Below are positions 1-9,710 of a stretch of DNA of 64,000 bases, one piece after another (positions within the stretch are counted from its first letter, which is position 1; each line of letters begins with the position of its first letter). The notes beneath the pieces are model-generated. The model saw only the letters and a program-made list of their open reading frames with translations. It had not been told where the DNA came from and made no database searches. The position numbers and the translations under genes are program-made. The DNA is from Actinacidiphila sp965342175 (GTDB lineage Bacteria > Actinomycetota > Actinomycetes > Streptomycetales > Streptomycetaceae), in NCBI RefSeq assembly GCF_965342175.1, contig NZ_CBDRBL010000009.1:1-64000 (forward strand), written 5' to 3'.

Positions 1-1374
1 GTCGGCGCCGGCCCGGCCGCGCAGGCGGGCGACGGTGCCGGGGACGCCGCGGGAGCCGGAGAGGCGACGCAGAAACGGCACAGTGCCCCGCCGCCGACCC
101 CGCGCGCCACCCCGGCCCCGGAGCTGCTGCGCGCCTTCCGCTTCGTCTACGAGGCGCTCTCGCCCGCCGTGGCCCGCATGCTGCGACTGCTGGTGCTCAC
201 CCCCTCGGGCCTGACCGACGCGCAGACCGCCTCCGCGCTGGGCGGCTGCTCCGTCGAGGCCGCGCAGGCCACCCTGGCGGACCTCGCCGCCTGCGGGCTG
301 CTGCACCCGGAGCCGTCGCCCGCCGGCCTGCCCGACGCGCAGGCGCAGTATCGCCTCCCCGGCTGGCTGACCCCACCGCTGCGGGCGCTGCTGGAGAGCA
401 CGGAGAAGCCGTCCGAGGTGCAGCTCGCCCGGGCACGGCTGCTGGAGCGCACGGTGCGGCTGCTCCATGCCTGCCGAATGCGCCTGGAGGGGGAGACGGA
501 ACCGGACGGCTTGCCGACCTCGCTGCGCTTCCCCAGTCGTCCGGTCGCGGCAGGCTGGCTGCGGATGCGGCTGCCGGTCCTGCTGGCCTCGGCGCGGCTG
601 GCGGTCGCGGACGGCGAACTGGACACCCTGGCCCGCCGTCTCATGGCGGGTCTCGTGCGGGCCCTGGCCGCGGACCCGGACGGCGGCGCGACGGCGCCCG
701 AGCGCTACCGGCTCCACCATCTGGTGCTGGACGTCGCCGAGCGACGCGGACTGCACCGCGAGAAGGCGGCGGCCCTGCTGAACATCGGCGACCTGGACGT
801 GGAGGCGGGCCGCCCGCTCGACGCCCTCGACCGCTACCGGGCCGCGCTGGTCGCCTCCCGGGAGGGTTTCGACGGGGACGCCGAGGGCCGCGCGCTGGAG
901 GCCGTCGCCGGTACCTATCTGGAACTGGACGACCCGCAGCGCGCCTCCGACTGGTACGGCAGGGCGCTGGCCCTGCGGCAGGCCCGCGGCGAACTCGCGC
1001 ACCAGGCGCGACTGCACGGGCGGCTCGGCGCCCTGTTCACCTACGCGGGCCACTACGGCAACGCGCTGCGCGAGTGGCGTGCGGCCTCCGCCGCCCACCG
1101 CCGGCTGAAGGACCTGCCCGCACAGGCCCGTGCCCTCAGCGAGGTGGCCAGGGTCCAGGAGTACGCGGGGCACCCGGAGGACGCGCTGCGGACCTGCCGC
1201 GACGCGCTGTACTGGGCCCGGCTGGCGAAGGAGCGGCGGCTGGAAGGCGCGGTGCTGCTGCGCATGGCCGACACCCTGGATCGGTTGGGTGACCCGGCGG
1301 GCGCCCAGTTGCAGCGGGCCGCGGCACGCCGGCTGCTGCCCCCGGAGGAGATCCCGCGGCCCGATGAGGAGTGA
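1..1374 (+). CDS. TPR-containing regulator, C-terminal part (5' end outside window)
   Basis: The frame is open from base 1 and ends at TGA 1372-1374, so only the C-terminal ~457 residues are present. An Ala/Pro-rich linker is followed by a helical winged-helix-like stretch (after TFRFVYEALSP-type sequence near base 140), then at least four tetratricopeptide-like helix pairs from about base 770 to 1300 (for example ALDRYRAALVASREGF, ASDWYGRALALRQARG, ALREWRAASAAHRRL). This layout is usual for large Streptomyces STAND/AfsR-like or NB-ARC regulators, whose TPR arm receives a signal or partner. The N-terminal effector and ATPase parts are outside the window, so the exact class is unknown. It ends 242 bp before ald. 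Confidence 0.7.
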   Translation, partial: VGAGPAAQAGDGAGDAAGAGEATQKRHSAPPPTPRATPAPELLRAFRFVYEALSPAVARMLRLLVLTPSGLTDAQTASALGGCSVEAAQATLADLAACGLLHPEPSPAGLPDAQAQYRLPGWLTPPLRALLESTEKPSEVQLARARLLERTVRLLHACRMRLEGETEPDGLPTSLRFPSRPVAAGWLRMRLPVLLASARLAVADGELDTLARRLMAGLVRALAADPDGGATAPERYRLHHLVLDVAERRGLHREKAAALLNIGDLDVEAGRPLDALDRYRAALVASREGFDGDAEGRALEAVAGTYLELDDPQRASDWYGRALALRQARGELAHQARLHGRLGALFTYAGHYGNALREWRAASAAHRRLKDLPAQARALSEVARVQEYAGHPEDALRTCRDALYWARLAKERRLEGAVLLRMADTLDRLGDPAGAQLQRAAARRLLPPEEIPRPDEE

Positions 1375-1477
1375 GGAGCCCGGTTTCCCGGGCGGGGTGC
1401 CCGGCGGGGCCCCTCAGGGCCCGTCCCGACACGGGTCATGCCTGCGAAACCACTGATGCCTTCGCTGGAAGTAGTCA

Positions 1478-1568
1478 CTTTGTAAGGCTGGACAGCGACT
1501 CCTCCTTCACTACACTTGGTCACACCGCAGAACATCGCGGCCGGGTCCGACGTACCCTTACAAAGGGT
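1478..1568. promoter_or_regulatory. ald control region: promoter plus inverted-repeat operators
   Basis: A sigma-70-like promoter TGGACA (1489-1494), 16-bp spacer, TACACT (1511-1516) lies upstream of ald. Just upstream sits CTTTGTAAGG (1478-1487); its exact reverse complement CCTTACAAAG occurs at 1556-1565, inside the palindrome ACCCTT-ACA-AAGGGT (1554-1568). Two mirror copies bracketing a promoter suggest a regulator that binds both and loops or blocks. Alanine dehydrogenase genes of actinobacteria are commonly controlled by Lrp/AsnC-type AldR and by redox or oxygen signals (family knowledge). Which protein binds here is not visible. Confidence 0.55.
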
Positions 1569-1616
1569 GATTTGTTCCGAGACCTGCCCACATCTTCCAC
1601 TCCCGTGAACAGGACC

Positions 1617-2741
<1,125 letters not shown>

Positions 2742-2803
2742 CGCCGCCTCATCGATTGGTCGATATTTCGCCTCGGCGTCAACGTGTCGCCGACGTGCGA
2801 CGC

Positions 2804-2836
2804 ACGGCCGGGTCCTTGTCCACAGGGCCCGGCCGT
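2804..2836 (+). terminator. ald terminator hairpin
   Basis: Stem ACGGCCGGGTCCT (2804-2816) pairs with AGGGCCCGGCCGT (2824-2836) around a 7-nt loop, with one G-U pair. There is no T-tract, which is normal for Streptomyces terminators. Confidence 0.7.
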
Positions 2837-2959
2837 TCGCGCGGAACCATACTGTTTTGCCGATTCGCACCCCTGTGAAACGTCCCCGGCGTCGCCGTTA
2901 CACCCTTGACAGCGAGACGTTCGGTTGCCGACACATCGTGCCGTGTCCGGCGGATTGTG

Positions 2960-2989
2960 TTGCTGTGAACCACCGACACGCCATAGAGT
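2960..2989 (+). promoter_or_regulatory. candidate promoter for the parA-scpAB block
   Basis: TTGCTG (2960-2965) and TAGAGT (2984-2989) are separated by 18 bp, giving a leader of about 65 nt to the parA start. A TTGACA at 2906-2911 has no matching -10. The rest of the 320-bp gap holds the ald terminator and nothing else I recognise. Confidence 0.4.
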
Positions 2990-3061
2990 CGCCAACCGTC
3001 GGCATGCTGCAACGCTGACCTATAGAGAAGTTTCCTGGTCACCAAGGAGGTAAGACGACTT

Positions 3062-4177
3062 GTGAATGAGTCGACATTTGCTCCCGGGGGTGGTCAGCCA
3101 GGAATGACCGTGCAGACCGAGGGCTCCGCACGACTCGAGCCGGTGGCCTCCGTGGCCGTCCGCACGTTCGAGGCGCGCAGGGCCGGTACAGACAACGAGA
3201 CGCGTTACGCGAACCCCATGGCGCAATACGAAGAAGAGCTGCAGGACGGTCAGTTCTACGACCCCGACGCGGAGTACGAACCCGACCCCGAGTACGCGGC
3301 CACCCTCGCGCCCGACGCGGCGCGTCAGCGCCGTGAGCGCGTGGGCCCCACCGGCCGCCCGTTGCCGTACTTCCCGATCCCCGGCCCGCTGACGGACCAC
3401 GGCCCGGCGAAGATCATCGCAATGTGCAACCAGAAGGGCGGCGTCGGCAAGACGACGTCCACCATCAACCTCGGTGCCGCGCTCGCCGAATACGGCCGCC
3501 GCGTCCTCCTGGTCGACTTCGACCCGCAGGGCGCGCTCTCCGTCGGCCTCGGCGTCAACCCGATGGAACTGGACGTCACGGTCTACAACTTGCTGATGGA
3601 ACGCGGGCTGTCGGCCGACGAGGTGCTGCTGAAGACGGCGGTGCCGGGGATGGATCTGCTGCCCAGCAACATCGATCTGTCGGCCGCCGAAGTCCAGTTG
3701 GTCAGCGAGGTGGCCCGGGAGTCCTCGCTGCAGCGGGCGTTGAAGCCGCTGCTGCCCGACTACGACTACGTCATCATCGACTGCCAGCCGTCGCTCGGCC
3801 TGCTGACCGTCAACGCCCTGACGGCAGCCCACCAGGTGATCGTCCCGCTGGAGTGCGAGTTCTTCGCGCTGCGCGGTGTCGCGCTGCTCACCGAGACCAT
3901 CGAGAAGGTCAGGGAGCGGCTCAACCCCGAGCTGGAGCTGGACGGCATCCTCGCGACGATGTACGACTCGCGCACCGTGCACAGCCGGGAGGTGCTGGCG
4001 CGTGTCGTCGAGGCCTTCGACGACCACGTCTTCCACACCGTCATCGGACGGACCGTCCGCTTCCCGGAGACCACGGTCGCCGGTGAGCCGATCACGACCT
4101 ACGCCTCCAACTCCGTGGGCGCCGCAGCCTACCGCCAGCTCGCCAGGGAGGTGCTCGCCCGGTGTCACGCCGAGTGA
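3062..4177 (+). CDS. ParA/Soj-family chromosome-partitioning ATPase
   Basis: MinD/ParA deviant Walker ATPase. The P-loop KGGVGKTT is near residue 125-132, Walker A' DFDPQGALSVGLG follows, and Walker B IIDCQPSLGLLT is near residue 240. Such ATPases bind DNA or a surface in the ATP form and move a cargo or DNA-protein complex. A ~115-residue acidic, probably disordered N-terminal extension precedes the ATPase core, so the protein (371 aa) is longer than plasmid ParA. GTG 3062 is supported by AAGGAGG at 3044-3050. The next gene overlaps its stop and scpA-scpB follow, so it belongs to a DNA-organisation block; it is not in the oriC parAB context. A ParB gene is not present nearby. Confidence 0.9.
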   Translation: MNESTFAPGGGQPGMTVQTEGSARLEPVASVAVRTFEARRAGTDNETRYANPMAQYEEELQDGQFYDPDAEYEPDPEYAATLAPDAARQRRERVGPTGRPLPYFPIPGPLTDHGPAKIIAMCNQKGGVGKTTSTINLGAALAEYGRRVLLVDFDPQGALSVGLGVNPMELDVTVYNLLMERGLSADEVLLKTAVPGMDLLPSNIDLSAAEVQLVSEVARESSLQRALKPLLPDYDYVIIDCQPSLGLLTVNALTAAHQVIVPLECEFFALRGVALLTETIEKVRERLNPELELDGILATMYDSRTVHSREVLARVVEAFDDHVFHTVIGRTVRFPETTVAGEPITTYASNSVGAAAYRQLAREVLARCHAE

Positions 4178-4842
4178 GTCTCCCCGGGGCCGACGAACTG
4201 TTCCGTACGACCGGGGGGCGGGGGCTCCAGTCCTCGACACCGCGGCAGCACTCCGGCGGTGAGACTCCCGGCACGGGCCCCGGCGCCGGCCCGGGCGCGG
4301 ACACCGGCGGCACCGGCGAACGCCCCCTGAGGTCCGTCCCGGCCCCCGTCGAGGAGCCGGCGCCGGAGGAGGCGCCGGTCCGCGATTCCGCGGCGCCCTC
4401 CGATTCCGCCGAGCACGGCGGACGGGACAACGGCGCCGGCCCGGGCGCCTCGCCGGTCCCAGCGGCCCGTTCCGTCCCGGAACAGGCGGGTCCTTCCGGC
4501 GCGCCCGTACGACGCGGCCCGCAGGCCCCCGCAGCGGCCTCCACGGGCCCTCAGGCGGCCTCCCAGCCGCCGCAGCCCCCGCAGCCCCAGCAGCCGCGCC
4601 GCAAGTCCGGACGGGCCCCGAGGCGGCCCAGCGGGCGGGAACGCCACGACGAGAAGATCACCGTCTATGTCTCCGCCGAGGAGCTCATGGACCTCGAGCA
4701 CGCCCGCCTCGTCCTGCGCGGCGAGCACGGGCTCGCCGTGGACCGCGGCCGGATCGTGCGGGAGGCGGTCGCGGTGGTCCTGGCCGACCTCGAGTCCCGA
4801 GGCGACGCGAGCATCCTCGTACGACGCCTGCGCGGCCGCTGA
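4162..4842 (+). CDS. ParA-linked small basic protein, possible DNA-binding partner
   Basis: Not a named family to me. Roughly 150 N-terminal residues are Gly/Pro/Ala-rich and look disordered, followed by a basic patch and a compact C-terminal ~65 residues (beginning KITVYVSAEELMDLEHARL) with a short strand then two helices, resembling a ribbon-helix-helix-type fold. ParA proteins outside oriC often pair with small site-specific DNA binders, so a centromere-binding or adaptor role is plausible but is inference. It overlaps parA by 16 bp; GTG 4162 has GGGAGG upstream with about 9-nt spacing, while GTG 4174, which overlaps the parA stop as GTGA, is the alternative. Confidence 0.7.
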   Translation: MSRRVSLPGADELFRTTGGRGLQSSTPRQHSGGETPGTGPGAGPGADTGGTGERPLRSVPAPVEEPAPEEAPVRDSAAPSDSAEHGGRDNGAGPGASPVPAARSVPEQAGPSGAPVRRGPQAPAAASTGPQAASQPPQPPQPQQPRRKSGRAPRRPSGRERHDEKITVYVSAEELMDLEHARLVLRGEHGLAVDRGRIVREAVAVVLADLESRGDASILVRRLRGR

Positions 4843-4903
4843 CGCGCCCATCGCGATACGGTGCCGTCCTCCGTACGGCCCCGTCAGCAGCACCTGGATC
4901 TTC

Positions 4904-6055
4904 ATGCCCCCCGACGTCCCCGCCAGTCCGCAGCGCCCCCGCCGCCTCCTCGGCCGCGGCCCGGGCGCGCGCCCTGTGCCGCCCCGGGCGGTGGCCGAGG
5001 AGGGCACGGGCGAGGCGGGTGTGAGCGACGCGGCCGGTGAGTTCGGCGACACCGCCCCGCCGCCTCCGGCAGTCGCCGAAGCGGCAGTCGAAGCCACCGC
5101 CGTCGAAGCCCCGGCGGAGCCGGCCCCGGTTCCGGATGCGCCGCCGCCCGACGCCGGCCCGTCGCCCGTTCCCGCGGCAAAGGCCCCCGCGTCCGGCCCG
5201 GAGGCCCCCGCGCCACAGGACGAGGACGGCGCCGCCTCCCCGGACGACGGCCGGTTCACCGTCCGGCTGGCGAACTTCGAGGGCCCCTTCGACCTGCTGC
5301 TGCAGTTGATCTCCAAGCACAAGCTCGACGTCACCGAGGTCGCCCTGTCCAAGGTGACGGACGAGTTCATGGCGCACATCCGTGCCATGGGACCGGACTG
5401 GGACCTCGACCAGGCCACGGAGTTCCTCGTCGTCGCGGCGACCCTGCTGGACCTGAAGGCCGCGCGGCTGCTGCCCGCCGCCGAGGTGGAGGACGAGGAG
5501 GACCTCGCCCTGCTGGAGGCCCGGGACCTGCTCTTCGCCCGGCTGCTCCAGTACCGCGCCTACAAGCAGATCGCCGCGATCTTCGCCGAACGCCTGGAGG
5601 CCGAGGCGCTGCACCACCCCCGCACCGTGGGCCTGGAGCCGCAGCACGCAGAACTGCTGCCCGAGGTGGTGCTCGGCATCGGGCCGGAGCGCTTCGCACA
5701 GCTCGCCGTCAAGGCGATGCAGCCCAAGCCGAAGCCGCAGGTGTACGTGGACCACATCCACGCGCCGCTGGTGAGCGTGCGCGAGCAGGCCGGCCACGTC
5801 GTCGCCATGCTCCGGGAGCGGGGCGAGGCGAGTTTCGCGGAACTCACCCTCGACGCACCGGACACCCTGACCGTCGTGGCCCGCTTCCTGGCCCTGCTGG
5901 AGCTGTACCGGGAGAAGGCGGTCGCGCTCGACCAGGAAGAGGCCCTGGGTACGCTCCAGGTCCGCTGGACGGGCGGTGCGGCGGCCCCTGACCGGCCGCT
6001 CGTCACCGACGAATTCGACCAGGCGCCCGCCGCGAAGGACGGTAAGGATGGCTGA
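4904..6055 (+). CDS. scpA: segregation and condensation protein A (ScpA, kleisin)
   Basis: Kleisin subunit that bridges SMC heads and binds ScpB dimers in bacterial condensin, compacting and segregating chromosomes. An Ala/Pro-rich N-terminal tail of ~110 residues precedes the conserved kleisin N-domain (FEGPFDLLLQLISKHKLDV near residue 125) and the C-terminal winged helix (SFAELTLDAPDTLTVVARF). The 383-aa length is about 100 more than Bacillus ScpA because of the tail. ATG 4904 gives 61 bp after the preceding stop but has a weak Shine-Dalgarno; a later GTG inside the disordered tail is possible. It overlaps scpB by 8 bp, so the two are translationally coupled. Confidence 0.92.
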   Translation: MPPDVPASPQRPRRLLGRGPGARPVPPRAVAEEGTGEAGVSDAAGEFGDTAPPPPAVAEAAVEATAVEAPAEPAPVPDAPPPDAGPSPVPAAKAPASGPEAPAPQDEDGAASPDDGRFTVRLANFEGPFDLLLQLISKHKLDVTEVALSKVTDEFMAHIRAMGPDWDLDQATEFLVVAATLLDLKAARLLPAAEVEDEEDLALLEARDLLFARLLQYRAYKQIAAIFAERLEAEALHHPRTVGLEPQHAELLPEVVLGIGPERFAQLAVKAMQPKPKPQVYVDHIHAPLVSVREQAGHVVAMLRERGEASFAELTLDAPDTLTVVARFLALLELYREKAVALDQEEALGTLQVRWTGGAAAPDRPLVTDEFDQAPAAKDGKDG

Positions 6056-6722
6056 CGTGACGGAGGTCACGGGAATGACCGCGGTGGCGGAGACCGCCGG
6101 GGAGGAGCAGGGCGCCCCCGCGGGACTGCTCTCGGTGGCGGATCTGGAGCTGCGGCCTGCCCTGGAGGCGGTCCTGATGGTCGTGGACGAGCCCGTCACC
6201 GAGGAGACGCTCTCCAAGGTGCTGGAGCGCCCGCGCCGGGAGATCGCGACCGCGCTCCACGACCTCGCCGGGGAGTACGCCGCCCAGGGCCGCGGCTTCG
6301 ACCTGCGCCTCGTCGCGGGAGGCTGGCGCTTCTACACCCGGCCCGCCTATGCCGCGGCCGTGGAGAAGTTCGTCCTGGACGGACAGCAGGCCCGGCTCAC
6401 CCAGGCCGCGCTGGAGACGCTGGCGGTCGTCGCGTACCGGCAGCCGGTCAGCCGGTCCCGGGTCTCGGCGGTGCGCGGGGTCAACTGCGACGGTGTGATG
6501 CGCACCCTCCTGCAGCGGGGTCTTGTGGAGGAGTGTGGGACGGAAGCCGAGACAGGTGCGATCCTGTACAGGACGACGAACTACTTCCTGGAGCGGTTGG
6601 GCCTGCGCGGCCTGGACGAGCTGCCCGAGCTCGCCCCGTTCCTCCCGGAGGCGGACGCCGTCGAGGCGGACTCCCTGGAGGGCGTCCCCTCATTCGACCC
6701 GGACTCGACGACGGAAACTTGA
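6048..6722 (+). CDS. scpB: segregation and condensation protein B (ScpB)
   Basis: ScpB dimers bind the linker of ScpA in the SMC-ScpAB condensin. The conserved core runs from LELRPALEAVLMVVDEP near residue 28 through the two winged helices (ALETLAVVAYRQPVSRSRV near 125, and the VRGVNCDGVMRTLLQRGLV motif typical of ScpB). The 224 residues fit the family. AAGGACGGTAAGG directly precedes the ATG. The stop overlaps the ATG of the next gene (TGATG), so parA, its partner, scpA, scpB and the pseudouridine synthase probably form one operon. Confidence 0.95.
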   Translation: MADVTEVTGMTAVAETAGEEQGAPAGLLSVADLELRPALEAVLMVVDEPVTEETLSKVLERPRREIATALHDLAGEYAAQGRGFDLRLVAGGWRFYTRPAYAAAVEKFVLDGQQARLTQAALETLAVVAYRQPVSRSRVSAVRGVNCDGVMRTLLQRGLVEECGTEAETGAILYRTTNYFLERLGLRGLDELPELAPFLPEADAVEADSLEGVPSFDPDSTTET

Positions 6723-7783
6723 TGCGAAGCAGCAGCGGCAGCGGCAGGAACAGCGGTGGCAACCGGAATTACCGGGGTGCCGGCAACGGGCGCGACGACA
6801 AGCAGAAGCGCGCGGGCCGACCCCGTCCGGAGGAGCGCCGCTACGACGTCGGCGGCAGCTCCGGCGGACCCGGCGGACCCGGTGGAGCGGGCGGCGGCGC
6901 CAAGCGCGGCACCGGCGGCAAGCCGGGCGGCGCGTCCGGCAAGCCCCGCAGGTCGGCCCCCGCGCGCCCGCGCGAACTGGACGCCCAGATCGAGGAGCGC
7001 AACCGCGAGCGGCACAGCAAGCCCAAGCTGAACCTGCCCAAGACCTTCCCGGGCGCCGAGCAGGAGGGCGAGCGCCTGCAGAAGGTGCTGGCCCGGGCCG
7101 GCATGGGCTCCCGGCGCGCGTGCGAGGAACTGATCGAGCAGCGCCGGGTCGAGGTGAACGGCAAGATCGTCACCGAGCAGGGCCTGCGCGTGAACCCGGA
7201 CAAGGACGAGGTGCGCGTCGACGGGCTGACCGTCGCCACGCAGTCGTACCTGTTCTTCGCCCTGAACAAGCCGGCCGGCGTCGTCTCCACGATGGAGGAC
7301 CCCGAGGGCCGCCAGTGCCTCGGCGACTACGTCACCAACCGCGAGACCCGGCTCTTCCACGTCGGGCGGCTGGACACCGAGACCGAGGGCATCATCCTGC
7401 TCACCAACCACGGCGAGCTGGCCCATCGCCTCACACACCCCCGCTACGGCGTGCAGAAGACCTACCTCGCCGCGATCAGCGGTGTGCTGCCGCGCGACAT
7501 CGGCAAGCAGCTGAAGAACGGCATCCAGCTGGAGGACGGCTACGCCCGCGCAGACAGCTTCCGCGTCGTGCAGCAGACGGGCAAGAACTACCTGGTCGAG
7601 GTCACCCTGCACGAGGGCCGCAAGCACATCGTGCGCCGGATGCTGGCCGAGGCGGGCTTCCCGGTCGACAAGCTGGTCCGCACCAGCTTCGGACCCATCG
7701 CGCTCGGCGACCAGAAGTCGGGCTGGCTGCGGCGGCTCACCAACACCGAGGTGGGCATGCTCATGCGCGAGGTCGATCTCTGA
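6722..7783 (+). CDS. rluB: rRNA pseudouridine synthase, RsuA/RluB family
   Basis: Isomerises a uridine in rRNA to pseudouridine. The N-terminal ~110 residues are Gly/Arg/Lys-rich and disordered; the S4 RNA-binding domain begins near residue 118 (LQKVLARAGMGSRRACEEL) and the catalytic loop GRLDTETEGIILL has the invariant Asp near residue 218. C-terminal RTSFGPIALGDQKSGWLR is characteristic of RluB-type enzymes. Assignment to RluB rather than RsuA rests on those motifs and on the usual scpB-rluB adjacency. It is translationally coupled to scpB and is the last gene of the block. Confidence 0.9.
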   Translation: MRSSSGSGRNSGGNRNYRGAGNGRDDKQKRAGRPRPEERRYDVGGSSGGPGGPGGAGGGAKRGTGGKPGGASGKPRRSAPARPRELDAQIEERNRERHSKPKLNLPKTFPGAEQEGERLQKVLARAGMGSRRACEELIEQRRVEVNGKIVTEQGLRVNPDKDEVRVDGLTVATQSYLFFALNKPAGVVSTMEDPEGRQCLGDYVTNRETRLFHVGRLDTETEGIILLTNHGELAHRLTHPRYGVQKTYLAAISGVLPRDIGKQLKNGIQLEDGYARADSFRVVQQTGKNYLVEVTLHEGRKHIVRRMLAEAGFPVDKLVRTSFGPIALGDQKSGWLRRLTNTEVGMLMREVDL

Positions 7784-7797
7784 GCCGCCCGTGACCG

Positions 7798-7828
7798 CCG
7801 GTACGGGGCGGCCCACGCCCCGTACCGG
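7798..7828 (+). terminator. terminator after the scpAB-rluB operon
   Basis: Perfect 12-bp stem CCGGTACGGGGC / GCCCCGTACCGG with a 7-nt loop, 15 bp after the rluB stop. Confidence 0.8.
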
Positions 7829-7899
7829 AGCGGCTTCCCGGCCGCCCGGCCGCGGATAAGGACTTTCCCGCAGGCCGCCGCACCGGGGAGGATGGCGCG

Positions 7900-8676
7900 A
7901 TGACCATCCACGCCGAACCTCTGCGCGAGGCCGGGCTGCCCGAACTCACCCCGGCCCTCGTCCAGCAGGGACACCCCCTGCTGTTCGCCACCGTCTCCGG
8001 CGCGCACCTGTACGGTTTCCCTTCCCGCGACTCGGACGTGGACCTGCGCGGCGTCCACCTCCTTCCACTCGCGGACCTGATCGGGCTGCGGGAGGGGGAG
8101 GAGACCCAGACCCGCATGTGGGAGCAGGACGGCCTCGAACTCGACCTGGTCACCCACGACCTGCTGAAGTTCGTCCGGCTCATGCTGCGGCGCAACGGCT
8201 ATGTGCTGGAGCAGCTGCTGTCGCCGCTCGTGGTGCACACCAGCGAGGTCCACGCCCGACTGGCCGACCTGGCGCCCGGCGTCATCACCGCCCAGCACGC
8301 CCACCACTACCGTGGCTTCGCCCGTACCCAGTGGGAGCTGTACGAGAAGACCGGCGAACTCAAGCCGCTGCTCTACACCTTCCGGGTGCTGCTGACCGGC
8401 ATCCACCTGATGCGCACCGGCGCCGTCGAGGCGCACCTGCCGACGCTGCTGGAGCACGTCACCGCCCCCGGCTACGTCCGCGAACTCATCCACGAGAAGG
8501 CCGCCGCCGAGCACGGCCTCGCCATGGATCTCGACCCGCGACGCGTCCGTGCCGATGTCGACGCACTCCACGCGGTCCTGGACGACGCGCAGCGCGACAG
8601 CCGGCTGCCCGGCGAGCCGACGGCCTACGACGCCCTCCACGACCTGGTCGTCCGCACCCGGACGGCCGCCGCATGA
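7900..8676 (+). CDS. RlaP-like pol-beta-fold nucleotidyltransferase (first copy)
   Basis: Belongs to the DNA-polymerase-beta-like superfamily (RlaP/PF10127-type, by motif). The catalytic loop is SGAHLYGFPSRDSDVDLRGV near residues 32-51, with the two metal-binding aspartates in SDVDLRG; a third acidic residue lies in LELDLVTHD. The C-terminal half is helical with conserved YVLEQLLSPLVV. RlaP proteins were first described beside RNA ligases in RNA-repair loci, but no ligase is present here, so the substrate is unknown. The stop overlaps the next ATG (ATGA), coupling it to the ADP-ribosylglycohydrolase. It is a distant paralogue of the gene at 9973-10704. Confidence 0.8.
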   Translation: MTIHAEPLREAGLPELTPALVQQGHPLLFATVSGAHLYGFPSRDSDVDLRGVHLLPLADLIGLREGEETQTRMWEQDGLELDLVTHDLLKFVRLMLRRNGYVLEQLLSPLVVHTSEVHARLADLAPGVITAQHAHHYRGFARTQWELYEKTGELKPLLYTFRVLLTGIHLMRTGAVEAHLPTLLEHVTAPGYVRELIHEKAAAEHGLAMDLDPRRVRADVDALHAVLDDAQRDSRLPGEPTAYDALHDLVVRTRTAAA

Positions 8677-9710
8677 GCTCCGCCGTGACCGGGCGGCGGG
8701 CGGCGGCGGGGGCGATGGCGGGGCTGGCGATCGGTGACGCGCTCGGCTTTCCGACCGAGTTCAACGACGTCCCGTCCATCCTGGCGAAGTGCGGCCCGTG
8801 GCGGGAGATGGAGCTGCCCCGCCCGGCCTTCGTCACCGACGACACGCAGATGACCCTCGCCCTCGCCCGCGGGCTGCGCACGGCGACGGAGCGCGGCCCC
8901 CTCACTCCCTCCCGGCTCGCCCGCCCGGTGCGCGAGGAGTACGTGGACTGGTACCACTCGCCCGACAACAACCGTGCCCCCGGCCGCACCTGCCTGACCG
9001 CCTGCCAGAAGCTGGACAAGCCGGGCCGGCCCTGGCAGGAGGCCAGCCAGACCGGCTCCAAGGGCTGCGGCGCGAACATGCGGGTCGCCCCGGTCGGTCT
9101 CGTCCCCGGGCTGCGACCCGAGGAACGGGCGGGGGCGGCGCAGCTGCAGTCCGCGTTGACCCACGGCCATCCCACGGCGCTCGCGGCCTCCGACCTCACC
9201 GCGCACGCCGTCCACCTCCTCGCGAAGGGTGCGGCCCCGGGCGAACTGCCCGGCCTGCTGCGCCACTACGCGGTGGAGCAGCGCGATACCTACCACGAGT
9301 GGTGGCTCGGTGATTTGTGGACGCGCGCCCACGACCACGGACCGCTGGCCTTCGTCCGGCGCGGCTGGGACGAGTGCCTCGGGGTGCTCGACCGCCTCGA
9401 CGCGGCGCTCGCGGCGCCCGACCGGGAGGCCGACCCGTGCCTGGCCACCGGCGCCGGCTGGATCGCCGAGGAAGCGCTGGCGACCGGCCTGCTGTGCTTC
9501 CTGCTCTTCCCGGACGAGCCCGTCACCGCGGTGCGCCGGGCGGCGTGCTCCTCCGGTGACTCCGATTCCATCGCGTGCCTGACGGGCGCCTTCGCCGGAG
9601 CGCACCACGGCCTGGCCGCGTGGCCCGACGCCTGGGTGGAGCGGCTAGAGCACCGTGACGAGCTATTGGCCTTCGGCGCCCTTTGGGATGGGGACGGCGT
9701 CGGCGGCTGA
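8673..9710 (+). CDS. ADP-ribosylglycohydrolase family protein
   Basis: DraG/ARH-type hydrolase fold expected to remove ADP-ribose from protein, nucleic acid or small-molecule targets using two Mg2+ ions. The N-terminal GLAIGDALGFPTEF and TDDTQMTLALARG motifs and the C-terminal CSSGDSDSIACLTGAFAGA motif carry the acidic metal ligands; GCGANMRVAPVGL is another family hallmark. 345 aa, complete. It starts within the stop of the upstream nucleotidyltransferase and faces a second nucleotidyltransferase. Its last ~100 bp is part of a tandem duplication that extends past its stop. Confidence 0.88.
   Translation: MSSAVTGRRAAAGAMAGLAIGDALGFPTEFNDVPSILAKCGPWREMELPRPAFVTDDTQMTLALARGLRTATERGPLTPSRLARPVREEYVDWYHSPDNNRAPGRTCLTACQKLDKPGRPWQEASQTGSKGCGANMRVAPVGLVPGLRPEERAGAAQLQSALTHGHPTALAASDLTAHAVHLLAKGAAPGELPGLLRHYAVEQRDTYHEWWLGDLWTRAHDHGPLAFVRRGWDECLGVLDRLDAALAAPDREADPCLATGAGWIAEEALATGLLCFLLFPDEPVTAVRRAACSSGDSDSIACLTGAFAGAHHGLAAWPDAWVERLEHRDELLAFGALWDGDGVGG

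Noticed and set aside
2906..2934. TTGACA box upstream of parA
   Set aside because: No -10 at proper distance; TTGCTG-N18-TAGAGT is better placed.
3062..4842. Calling the ParA locus the oriC-linked parAB system
   Set aside because: No ParB, no parS-like repeats and no origin features are seen; context is scpAB.
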